Positions 1-6,467 of a DNA stretch of 12,105 bases are shown here, one piece after another (the first letter of the stretch is position 1; each line of letters starts with the position of its first letter). The DNA is from Flavobacteriales bacterium UBA1995 (GTDB taxonomy: Bacteria; Bacteroidota; Bacteroidia; Flavobacteriales_D; Sanyastnellaceae), in contig DDCX01000013.1 in the NCBI GenBank assembly GCA_002336475.1, positions 30,055-42,159 on the forward strand. Direction: 5' to 3'. The notes below the pieces were generated by a model. The model ran no database searches. It was not told where the DNA came from and was given only the letters and a program-made list of their open reading frames with translations. The position numbers and the translations under genes are program-made.

Positions 1-1
1 C

Positions 2-214
2 ACGAGTTGCCAAGCCTGTGTCGAGGCTTGTCCGATCAACATCAGCCCCATGGGCATCATCCTCGACATGCGCAGAAGCCTCATTATGGAGGATTCCAAG
101 GCGCCTGAGCCCATCACGGCCATGTTCAATAACGTCGAAAACAACGGCGCTCCATGGGCCTTTCCTGCAGCGGACCGCGGGAAATGGACCGATGAATTGG
201 CCTCTGAATCTTGA
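2..214 (+). CDS. (Fe-S)-binding protein, 4Fe-4S type, C-terminal fragment (5' end outside window)
   Basis: Only the last 70 residues are present; the reading frame is open from the left edge to a TGA. They begin with CQACVEACP, a 4Fe-4S ferredoxin motif of CxxCxxxCP form in which the Pro follows the last Cys. The conserved-looking tail then reads MGIILDMRRSLIMED and VENNGAPWAFP. In Bacteroidota this tail is typical of a roughly 440-residue protein with an N-terminal membrane part and two 4Fe-4S clusters, encoded just before a CCG-domain protein, and that is exactly the next gene here. The pair resembles HdrC/HdrB or GlpC/LutA-type electron-transfer modules. The natural electron donor and acceptor are not known from the sequence. 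The family call rests on the motif, the tail and the neighbour; the N-terminal part is inferred, not seen. Confidence 0.85.
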   Translation, partial: TSCQACVEACPINISPMGIILDMRRSLIMEDSKAPEPITAMFNNVENNGAPWAFPAADRGKWTDELASES

Positions 215-225
215 ACCTTACCCCC

Positions 226-1017
226 ATGGCATTGACCGTCCCCACCTTGGCCGATATGAACGCCCGCGGAGAGACCCCCGAGGTTCTCTTTTGGGTGGGA
301 TGTGCTGGAAGTTTTGACGACCGCGCCAAGCGCATCACCAAAGCCATCGCCCGCATCCTCCACGCTGCAGAAGTCCCGTTTGCTGTGCTCGGTGCCGAAG
401 AAAGCTGCACCGGCGATCCCGCAAAGCGGGCGGGCAACGAGTTTCTCTTCCAAATGCAAGCCGCCCAAAACATCGCTGTCCTCAATGGATATGGTGTCAA
501 ACGGATTGTGACGGGCTGCCCCCATTGCTTCAACACCCTCAAAAACGAGTACCCTGAACTCGGCGGGACCTATGAGGTCATGCACCACACGCAGTTCATC
601 CAACAGCTGATTGCGGATGGACGGCTCAAAATTGCCGACGGACAGCCGTTCAAAGGCAAGCGCATCACCTTCCATGACCCCTGCTATCTGGGTCGGGGAA
701 ATGGCGAATACGAAGCCCCCCGCGCGGCTTTGGCGGCCTTGGACGCCGACCTGGTCGAGATGCGCCGTTGCAAGAAAAATGGCCTGTGCTGCGGCGCGGG
801 TGGCGCACAGATGTTCAAGGACGCCGAAAAAGGAGACCGCGAAGTGAACCACGAGCGCACCGATGATGTCCTCCAAACGGGGGCCAAAGTCGTGGCCACA
901 GGTTGCCCTTTTTGCAACACCATGATGACCGATGGCATCAAGAACGCCGAGCGCGAAGGAGACATCGCCGTCAAAGACATTGCAGAGTTGATCGCAGAAG
1001 CAGCAGACCTGCTCTGA
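226..1017 (+). CDS. CCG-domain (Fe-S)-binding protein, HdrB/LutA-like (heterodisulfide reductase-related)
   Basis: A 263-residue soluble protein with two cysteine-rich CCG (DUF224-type) repeats. The first uses C26, C61 (in SCTGDP, where CTG replaces the usual CCG) and the pair C98-PH-C101. The second uses C153 (HDPCYLGR), C188-C189-G (LCCGAGGAQMF) and C227-PF-C230. Such repeats bind a non-cubane or 4Fe-4S cluster in HdrB, GlpC, LutA and SdhE-like proteins and take part in electron transfer or thiol/disulfide chemistry. The second repeat is complete and likely binds a cluster. The start chosen is ATG 226, 11 bp after the upstream stop. A TTG at 211 would add five residues and give a TTGA overlap with the upstream stop, so translational coupling is possible. 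With the preceding 4Fe-4S protein it probably forms a two-subunit electron-transfer unit, perhaps linked to acyl-CoA or quinone redox chemistry; that role is inference. Confidence 0.9.
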   Translation: MALTVPTLADMNARGETPEVLFWVGCAGSFDDRAKRITKAIARILHAAEVPFAVLGAEESCTGDPAKRAGNEFLFQMQAAQNIAVLNGYGVKRIVTGCPHCFNTLKNEYPELGGTYEVMHHTQFIQQLIADGRLKIADGQPFKGKRITFHDPCYLGRGNGEYEAPRAALAALDADLVEMRRCKKNGLCCGAGGAQMFKDAEKGDREVNHERTDDVLQTGAKVVATGCPFCNTMMTDGIKNAEREGDIAVKDIAELIAEAADLL

Positions 1018-1064
1018 CCCATTGCCCACAATGCGGCTAACTTGCCGCCCCAAAACACCCCACA

Positions 1065-1811
1065 ATGGCCCTTCTCGAAGGCAAAATCGCCCTCATCACC
1101 GGCGCCTCACGCGGCATCGGAAAATCCATCGCTCAACGGTTCGTTCAAGAGGGCGCCACCGTTGCTTTCACCTACCGCTCCAGTGAAGAAAAAGCGAAAG
1201 CATTGGAAGACGAACTCACCGCCTCTGGGGGCACGGCACGGGGATTTAAGTCAGACGCTGGCAGCTTGGCAGAAAGCGAAGCGCTTGTCACAGAAGTGGT
1301 CGCAGCATTCGGCACCGTTGACATCCTCATCAACAACGCCGGGATTACGCGCGACACATTGCTCATGCGCATGTCCGAGGAGCAGTGGGATGACATCATG
1401 CAGGTCAACCTTAAGAGCTGTTTCAACCTGACCAAAGCCGTTTTGCGCACCATGCTTAAAGCCCGCGCGGGAAGCATCATCAACATGTCCAGTGTCGTGG
1501 GAATCCAAGGCAATGCTGGTCAAGCGAATTATGCGGCCTCCAAGGCCGGAATTCTGGGCTTCACAAAAAGCGTGGCCCTAGAGCTCGGCAGCCGCAACAT
1601 CCGCTGCAATGCCATCGCTCCTGGGTTTATCGAGACGGAAATGACCGATGCATTGGATGAGGCCACAGTGCAAGGCTGGAGAGATGCCATTCCGTTGAAG
1701 CGCGGTGGAAAGCCTGAGGATGTGGCAGATGCCTGTGTGTTCCTCGGGTCAGACATGAGCGGCTACATCACTGGACAAACCCTTTCCGTGGACGGCGGAA
1801 TGCGGATGTAA
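1065..1811 (+). CDS. fabG: 3-oxoacyl-[acyl-carrier-protein] reductase FabG
   Basis: A 248-residue short-chain dehydrogenase/reductase of the usual FabG length. It reduces 3-oxoacyl-ACP to 3-hydroxyacyl-ACP with NADPH in type II fatty-acid synthesis in the cytoplasm. Visible motifs are the cofactor loop TGASRGIG (12-19), NNAG (90-93), the active-site Asn N115 (QVNL), and the catalytic triad S143, Y156 and K160 (SSVVG...NYAASK). The proximal APGFIETEM and the C-terminal GQTLSVDGGM are typical of FabG rather than of a sugar or steroid SDR. The ATG follows a 47-bp spacer with no evident Shine-Dalgarno sequence. The next gene begins 9 bp after the stop, so co-transcription is likely. Bacteroidota often carry several FabG-like paralogues, so this copy could be the essential one or an alternative; the strong FabG motifs favour the former. 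Confidence 0.93.
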   Translation: MALLEGKIALITGASRGIGKSIAQRFVQEGATVAFTYRSSEEKAKALEDELTASGGTARGFKSDAGSLAESEALVTEVVAAFGTVDILINNAGITRDTLLMRMSEEQWDDIMQVNLKSCFNLTKAVLRTMLKARAGSIINMSSVVGIQGNAGQANYAASKAGILGFTKSVALELGSRNIRCNAIAPGFIETEMTDALDEATVQGWRDAIPLKRGGKPEDVADACVFLGSDMSGYITGQTLSVDGGMRM

Positions 1812-1820
1812 CTTCGCGCC

Positions 1821-3920
1821 ATGCGCGATGTCCTTCTCGATGCCCCTTTTATTCAGGTCGCGCTGGCGTTAACCTTCGTGGTGATTGCCGCTGCGCTGTT
1901 GTACCGCATCGACAAAGGCAACAGGCATCTTCACGGCGGGCTCAGAGGCGCGCTTGGTGCCATTCGGGCACTCATATTGGCGACCATCGTGTTGCTGATG
2001 TTCAGACCGGTGCTGCGCATCGAAGAAAGCACCACCCGACAGCCCGCTTTGATCGTACTTCAAGACGCATCGCGGTCCGTCGGAGCAGACCATGAAGATT
2101 GGGGCAATACGTTGGACCAATGGCTGGGTGCATTGCCATCGGAGCCGGGCGAACCCGGTGCCGCTGTCAATGTCTACAGCTTCGGTGCAGACCTGACACA
2201 GCGAGAAGAAGACCAACCTTGGTCGTTCGACGACCCCACCACTGACCTGTCCACAGCGCTGGAGATGCTGCAAGGACAATGGGCTGGGGCACCTGTAGGT
2301 GCTGTAGTTATCGCCACCGATGGGCGGTTCAACAGGGGACGCAACCCGGAAGCCGTGAACAGCCGGATTCCGGCACCGCTACACACCATTGCATTGGGCG
2401 ACACCAGCCTCCAAAAAGACATCCGCATACTGCGGCTGCTCCACAACGATGTAGCCGGTCTGGGCAACCGTTTTCCCATTGAAATCGAACTGGGCGCACA
2501 AGGTTACCAAGGCCCATCAGAAGTGCGCTTGACAGGCCCAGGGGTCAACCTCTCTCAAGAAGTCAATTTCAATGGTTCTGGCGCCCCCGTGACCGTTCAG
2601 TTTCTCATCGAAGCGGAGCTGCCCGGCATACAGCGCTATCGCGTCAATGTTAGCGCTGCCGAAAACGAAGAAAATACCGCCAACAACAAACGGACGGCCG
2701 TCATCGACATCATTGAAAACCGAAAACGCATCTTGCTGGCCGGGCCTGCCCCCCACCCCGATCAAGGTGCATGGTCCAATGCACTCTCAGGCAACATCAA
2801 CTATGAGGTGGTGGTGCAAACCCTTGATGACGTCAACCCCAATGACGCAGAAGGGCGCTGGGATGCAGCCTTCTTGTTTTCGTTCGATGCAGGGAACAAT
2901 GCTGCGGTTGAAGCATATTCAGCCCTGAGAGATGCTGGAATTCCGGTCGGGTTGATCATGGACCCCTTGGGCGACTTTTCGAGCATTGCGCCCTTGGGCC
3001 TTGGCTTTGAGGTCAACGTAGCACGTCAAGGTTTGACCGCTGACCCACGCGGCGGTGTCAATCCTGCCTTTCCGCATTTCCGCTTGGCCACAGGTGTTGA
3101 AGAATGGCTGGCTGAAGTGCCCCCCTTGATGGCGCCTTTTGGCGAAGCGAATTGGGGACCGGCCCACACTCCCCTGTTCTTCCAGCGCATTGGAGGCATC
3201 ATGACGGGCGACCCGCTGGTGACCGTCACGCAAACCGCGGAAGGCCGAGGCATGGTGATGTTGGGAGAAGGAAGTTGGCGCTGGCGACAGGTTGGCTACT
3301 TGCGCACCGGGTCACACGACCTGTTTGATGACTTTGTGGGCAAACTGACCCAGTTCTTGACCTCCGATCCTGGGGTTGACCGCTTTAGGGTAGAATCGCC
3401 CCGCATCCTCAACGAGGACCAGAGGCTACAGATGCAGGCAAGGGCATACGACGCCACCCTGCAGCCGTTTCTCGGTGCAGACATCGCACTTCAATTGTCG
3501 GACAGCACTGGGGCCCAGTTCAATTACCGCTTCTCTGCTGCCAACTCTGGAGGTTACGCCCTCGATGCCGGCCGTTGGCCCGAAGGCACCTATACATGGC
3601 GGGCCACCACTGAAATTGGCGGAACCACTTTTGAGCGCAATGGCGCCATCGAGGTCAGGGCCATGGAGCTCGAACAAAACGGACGCGCAGCAGACCACGC
3701 CACCCTAAGGAGACTGTCGCTTTCTGCAGGTGGAGTCACGGTATCCCCAGCCCAATTGGACAGCTTGACTGGAATCATGGCCGCTTCGGGACGGTTCACG
3801 CCGGAGCGCAATTGGTCAGAAAGACTGCAGGACATCATCAAGTGGAAGGTCTTGCTCTACGTCTTGATTGGACTCCTCTCCACAGAGTGGATACTCCGTC
3901 GATGGGCGGGCACATATTAA
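1821..3920 (+). CDS. Membrane-anchored von Willebrand factor A-like protein with amidotransferase-like middle region
   Basis: A 699-residue protein of no established function. Hydrophobic segments at about 11-28 and 46-62 suggest two N-terminal membrane helices, followed by a VWA-like domain (about 75-200). A complete MIDAS-like set is visible: DASRS at D82/S84/S86, a Thr at about 141 (TTDLSTAL), and ATDG with D167. Residues about 220-300 look like a beta-rich domain. Residues about 305-500 (RKRILLAGPAP, later GIPVGLIMDPLGDF) resemble the Rossmann-like class I glutamine-amidotransferase fold seen in Bacteroidota membrane VWA proteins; I see no obvious catalytic Cys, and the whole protein appears Cys-free. 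A last helix (about 676-690) ends in TEWILRRWAGTY, a positive-rich tail suggesting a cytoplasmic C terminus. It starts 9 bp after fabG. A role in membrane or envelope maintenance, or as an assembly scaffold, is inference only. Confidence 0.8.
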   Translation: MRDVLLDAPFIQVALALTFVVIAAALLYRIDKGNRHLHGGLRGALGAIRALILATIVLLMFRPVLRIEESTTRQPALIVLQDASRSVGADHEDWGNTLDQWLGALPSEPGEPGAAVNVYSFGADLTQREEDQPWSFDDPTTDLSTALEMLQGQWAGAPVGAVVIATDGRFNRGRNPEAVNSRIPAPLHTIALGDTSLQKDIRILRLLHNDVAGLGNRFPIEIELGAQGYQGPSEVRLTGPGVNLSQEVNFNGSGAPVTVQFLIEAELPGIQRYRVNVSAAENEENTANNKRTAVIDIIENRKRILLAGPAPHPDQGAWSNALSGNINYEVVVQTLDDVNPNDAEGRWDAAFLFSFDAGNNAAVEAYSALRDAGIPVGLIMDPLGDFSSIAPLGLGFEVNVARQGLTADPRGGVNPAFPHFRLATGVEEWLAEVPPLMAPFGEANWGPAHTPLFFQRIGGIMTGDPLVTVTQTAEGRGMVMLGEGSWRWRQVGYLRTGSHDLFDDFVGKLTQFLTSDPGVDRFRVESPRILNEDQRLQMQARAYDATLQPFLGADIALQLSDSTGAQFNYRFSAANSGGYALDAGRWPEGTYTWRATTEIGGTTFERNGAIEVRAMELEQNGRAADHATLRRLSLSAGGVTVSPAQLDSLTGIMAASGRFTPERNWSERLQDIIKWKVLLYVLIGLLSTEWILRRWAGTY

Positions 3921-3936
3921 GCTGTGCGTTGCTCCG

Positions 3937-3955
3937 GGGGTTATAGCTTAGCCCC
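3937..3955 (+). promoter_or_regulatory. Stem-loop immediately upstream of the SPFH gene start codon
   Basis: GGGGTTA and TAGCCCC pair as a 7-bp stem (four G-C pairs, one U-G wobble, two A-U pairs) around a 5-nt loop, TAGCT. The last stem base is directly adjacent to the ATG at 3956. No T-tract follows, so it does not look like a terminator. It could hide or present the ribosome landing site, or be chance in a short 35-bp spacer. Seen in sequence; the function is inferred. Confidence 0.35.
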
Positions 3956-4780
3956 ATGGATACATCTTCCCGCCCTATCAAACTAGTAGCCCTGATATCA
4001 GGACTCTTTGTGGCCCTGCTGATCAGCTGGTCCTCGATTACCTACACCATTCCCTCTGGATACGCTGGACTGGTTTTCCGGACGTTTGCCGACGGCATCA
4101 ATCCTGACGAGGCTCCTGTCGGCCAGGGCTTTCACTTCAAGACGCCATGGGACAAGGTGGTCGTCTACGAGATCCGCCAAAAAGAGATGCAGCAGAAGCT
4201 CGACGTTCTTTCCTCTAATCTGCTCAAAATCCAATTGGACATGACTGTGTTCCACGAGCCTGTGCGGAAAAATTTGGGCGCACTCGAAATTGAACGCGGA
4301 AGAGACTACGAGGATGCCGTGATCGTGCCCTCCATGCGCTCTGTTTCTCGTGAGGTATTTGCCAAATACCTTCCCGAAGAGATCAACACCTCCAAAAGAG
4401 AGCAAATCCAAGTTGAAATCGAGGACCGCTTGCGCGAAAAGCTCGCCAGCAACTTCATCCAGCTCAACGACGTTTTGATCCGGAACATTCGGCTCCCCAA
4501 AACCCTTGAGGAAGCCATCGAGCGCAAGCTCCAACAAGAGCAGGAGTCTCTGGAATACGAGTTCCGCTTGGAAAAAGAGACCAAAGAAGCGGCCCGTAAG
4601 AGGATTGAAGCCGAAGGTGTTCGGGATTTCCAAGACATCGTATCCGAAGGCATTTCTGATGAGCTTCTGCGCTGGAAGGGCATTGAAGCCACTCAGAACC
4701 TCGCCCTAAGCACCAACACCAAGATTGTGGTTGTCGGAGGTGGAGATGATGGCCTGCCCATCATCCTCGGCAACAACTGA
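3956..4780 (+). CDS. Prohibitin-family SPFH/Band 7 protein
   Basis: A 274-residue protein with one N-terminal membrane helix (about 9-28). An SPFH/prohibitin domain follows (about 29-190; IPSGYAGLVFRTF, GQGFHFKTPWDKVVVYEIR, VPSMRSVSREVFAKY). A charged coiled-coil stretch comes next (about 180-225; Glu/Arg/Lys-rich heptads), then a short hydrophobic, Gly-rich tail (IVVVGGGDDGLPIILGNN). The family forms large ring or cage assemblies on membranes and, in E. coli HflK/C and mitochondrial prohibitins, binds and modulates FtsH-type proteases. An ftsH gene lies in the same window, but 5 kb away and on the other strand, so a partnership is only suggested by family knowledge. The ATG lies at the foot of a short stem-loop (3937-3955) and there is no Shine-Dalgarno sequence. 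A strong terminator begins 14 bp after the stop. Confidence 0.93.
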   Translation: MDTSSRPIKLVALISGLFVALLISWSSITYTIPSGYAGLVFRTFADGINPDEAPVGQGFHFKTPWDKVVVYEIRQKEMQQKLDVLSSNLLKIQLDMTVFHEPVRKNLGALEIERGRDYEDAVIVPSMRSVSREVFAKYLPEEINTSKREQIQVEIEDRLREKLASNFIQLNDVLIRNIRLPKTLEEAIERKLQQEQESLEYEFRLEKETKEAARKRIEAEGVRDFQDIVSEGISDELLRWKGIEATQNLALSTNTKIVVVGGGDDGLPIILGNN

Positions 4781-4794
4781 TCCCGCAAAAACAC

Positions 4795-4838
4795 ACCCCA
4801 TGAAAAAGGCCCGCGATTGCGGGCCTTTTTCATGGGGT
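4795..4838. terminator. Bidirectional Rho-independent terminator between convergent SPFH gene and rpmB
   Basis: A perfect inverted repeat with 20-bp arms (4795-4814 and 4819-4838) and a 4-nt loop, GATT. The GC-rich inner stem is GGCCCGC/GCGGGCC, flanked by AAAAA on the left and TTTTT on the right. It can therefore act as a hairpin plus U-tract when read on either strand. It lies 14 bp after the SPFH stop and 17 bp after the rpmB stop, serving two converging transcripts. Confidence 0.93.
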
Positions 4839-4855
4839 ACTGCTGCTCAGAAAAC

Positions 4856-5098
4856 TTACGCTTCCGTCCAAGTTCCCTGTTCCTTGGCCTTAGAAATGGC
4901 ACCCAACACGCCGAGACGGTTGATGTTGCGAATGCCCGAGGCACTGACACGCATGGTCATCCAGCGGTCCTCTTCTGGAATGAAGAAACGCTTTTTAAAG
5001 AGGTTGGGGTAGAAACGACGCTTGGTACGGCGCTTCGAGTGGGAAACATTGTTTCCAACCATCACCTTCTTTCCGGTAAGCTGACAAATGCGGCTCAT
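4856..5098 (-). CDS. rpmB: 50S ribosomal protein L28 (bL28)
   Basis: An 80-residue basic protein, the normal length for bL28, a structural component of the large ribosomal subunit. It begins [20 protein letters not shown], followed by [19 protein letters not shown] and [13 protein letters not shown], all typical of the family in Bacteroidota. An in-frame extension upstream exists, but the ATG at 5098 gives the conserved N terminus. AGGA lies about 6 bp before it as a weak ribosome-binding site. The gene stands alone after cinA and stops 17 bp before the shared terminator. The usual Bacteroidota companions rpmG, the DUF4295 small protein and ftsY are not next to it. A candidate promoter and a leader hairpin lie just upstream. 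Confidence 0.97.
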   Translation of the reverse strand: MSRICQLTGKKVMVGNNVSHSKRRTKRRFYPNLFKKRFFIPEEDRWMTMRVSASGIRNINRLGVLGAISKAKEQGTWTEA

Positions 5099-5125
5099 GA
5101 TATTCCTATTCTGAGTTTTTCCAGT

Positions 5126-5142
5126 TCCCGACGATTTCGGGA
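5126..5142 (-). promoter_or_regulatory. Small leader hairpin upstream of rpmB
   Basis: On the minus strand TCCCGA and TCGGGA form a 6-bp perfect stem around the 5-nt loop AATCG, 27 bp before the rpmB start and just downstream of the candidate promoter. Ribosomal-protein leaders often carry autoregulatory hairpins. This one is short, and only comparison among relatives would show whether it is conserved. Confidence 0.3.
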
Positions 5143-5145
5143 GTG

Positions 5146-5176
5146 CAAAGGTGCGGTTTTCAGAGTGAATCCGCAA
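5146..5176 (-). promoter_or_regulatory. Candidate Bacteroidota-type promoter for rpmB
   Basis: On the minus strand a TTG (5176-5174) is followed after 20 nt by CACCTTTG (5153-5146). The Bacteroidota housekeeping consensus is a -33 TTG and a -7 TAnnTTTG about 19-20 nt apart. Only the first base of the -7 element differs. The -33 part lies inside the end of cinA. The position, about 45 bp before the start codon, suits a ribosomal-protein gene with its own promoter. Confidence 0.45.
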
Positions 5177-6461
5177 CCCTTGAGGCGGGTTTTGATTCTA
5201 CACCCCATTTAAGGGCAGCTTGCAATGCCATTTGGGCAGCTGAACGCACCGCCATCGCGAGATTCCGGGTACGGTCCCGTCCAAACTGATGCCGTACGCA
5301 TAACACGCCCAACGGACCGTCACAAGCCATATAAACAGTGCCGACTGGCTTATCCTCACTCCCGCCATCCGGACCAGCAATGCCCGTAATCGACACTCCG
5401 TAATCGGATCCAAACTTTTCTCGTGCCCCCTGGGCCATGGCCACAGCCACCGGCTCAGACACCGCTCCGAACTGGGCAATGAGCGCAATTGGAACGCCCA
5501 ACAGGTTCTCCTTGGCCGCGTTGGAATAGGCCTGAACCCCACCCATGAAAAATGCACTGGCACCCGGACGGGCCACCAAAGCAGCACCCAAGGCACCACC
5601 CGTGCAACTCTCAGCCACAGCCAATGTCTGACCTTGATTCACCAAGCAATGCCCCAACGCCTCTTCAACCGGCAGGCCAACTTCCGACACCACCCATTCC
5701 GACAAACGCTCCAACACTTCACCGTGGGCTTTCTCTAAATCATGGACAGCATCGCCTTCGGCGGTCAACCGAATGCGCACGCTACCAGGGCTCGGCAAAT
5801 AAGCCAGCTTGATGCCCTGATTTTCTAGGGCTCCTTCCATATCACCGAGGGTCTTGGCCAACTGGCTCTCCCCGGTGCCCATGGTTAGCAAAGACAAATG
5901 GGCCCTTTTGGGCTGCCTCCCCTGTTGTTGCATGCGGGCATGCACCGCAGGAACCACACCGTGTTCCATGATGTATTCCATTTCATAGGGAACACCGGGC
6001 ATGGAAACCGTCATGCCACCGGGCCGCTCAAACAACATGCCGCTGGCAGTGCCCAATGGGTTCTCCAATGGAGTGCAGGATTCAGGCAGCAGTGCTTGAT
6101 CCCGGTTCACTTGAAGGATAGGCCGGCCACGCCGCTCGAACCAAGAAACAATCCTGGCCTCGATTTCAGAGTAACGCACCAATCTTGTACCAAAATGACG
6201 GCACAGCACATGTTTGGTGATGTCGTCACGGGTCGGCCCAAGCCCCCCCGTAATCAACACAAGTTCCGCCCGTGACTCCGCGTCCTTGAGGGCGTCTAAA
6301 ATGGCCTCCTCTTCATCGGAGACCACCACACATCGGTTGACACGCCACCCCTCATTTTCGAGGAGATGGCCCATCCAGGCGGCATTGGTGTTGACCGTCT
6401 GCCCTATCAGCAACTCATCACCGATGGACAGGATCTCTACCAAAAGCCGCCCGGATGCCAT
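5160..6461 (-). CDS. cinA: CinA-family nicotinamide-nucleotide amidase / competence-damage protein
   Basis: A 433-residue, full-length two-domain CinA. The N-terminal MoaB/MogA-like (COG1058) domain covers about 1-170, with [31 protein letters not shown] (70-80) and MPGVPYEM (154-161). The C-terminal PncC-type amidase domain (about 265-425) carries AVAESCTGG with the likely nucleophile S285, [13 protein letters not shown] with Y312 and K317, and [20 protein letters not shown]. PncC hydrolyses nicotinamide mononucleotide to nicotinic acid mononucleotide, recycling NAD breakdown products; the N domain has ADP-ribose pyrophosphatase activity in some homologues. The start region reads TTG GTG ATG directly after the upstream TGA. 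I chose ATG 6461, but TTG 6467 or GTG 6464 is possible. The gene follows the secreted-protein gene with essentially no gap, so it is probably co-transcribed with it. Confidence 0.95.
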   Translation of the reverse strand: MASGRLLVEILSIGDELLIGQTVNTNAAWMGHLLENEGWRVNRCVVVSDEEEAILDALKDAESRAELVLITGGLGPTRDDITKHVLCRHFGTRLVRYSEIEARIVSWFERRGRPILQVNRDQALLPESCTPLENPLGTASGMLFERPGGMTVSMPGVPYEMEYIMEHGVVPAVHARMQQQGRQPKRAHLSLLTMGTGESQLAKTLGDMEGALENQGIKLAYLPSPGSVRIRLTAEGDAVHDLEKAHGEVLERLSEWVVSEVGLPVEEALGHCLVNQGQTLAVAESCTGGALGAALVARPGASAFFMGGVQAYSNAAKENLLGVPIALIAQFGAVSEPVAVAMAQGAREKFGSDYGVSITGIAGPDGGSEDKPVGTVYMACDGPLGVLCVRHQFGRDRTRNLAMAVRSAAQMALQAALKWGVESKPASRVADSL

Positions 6462-6467
6462 CACCAA

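Noticed and set aside
126..542. A 138-codon minus-strand frame opposite the CCG-domain gene
   Set aside because: It lies opposite the CCG gene and the end of its neighbour, has no recognisable motifs, and has the Ala/Arg/Pro-rich composition of antisense reading.
1033..1048. GCGGC/GCCGC hairpin between the CCG gene and fabG
   Set aside because: Only a 5-bp stem and no T-tract follows, so it is too weak for a terminator and easily found by chance in this composition.
3929..3951. Possible promoter (TTG ... TAGCTTAG) before the SPFH gene
   Set aside because: The spacer is about 12 nt, well short of the 19-20 nt expected for Bacteroidota promoters, and the -7 match is imperfect.
3998..4633. A 211-codon open frame on the minus strand opposite the SPFH gene
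   Set aside because: It is Leu/Phe-rich in the way expected for the reverse complement of Glu/Lys-rich coiled-coil codons, and it lies wholly opposite a well-supported gene. No start signal or family was recognised.
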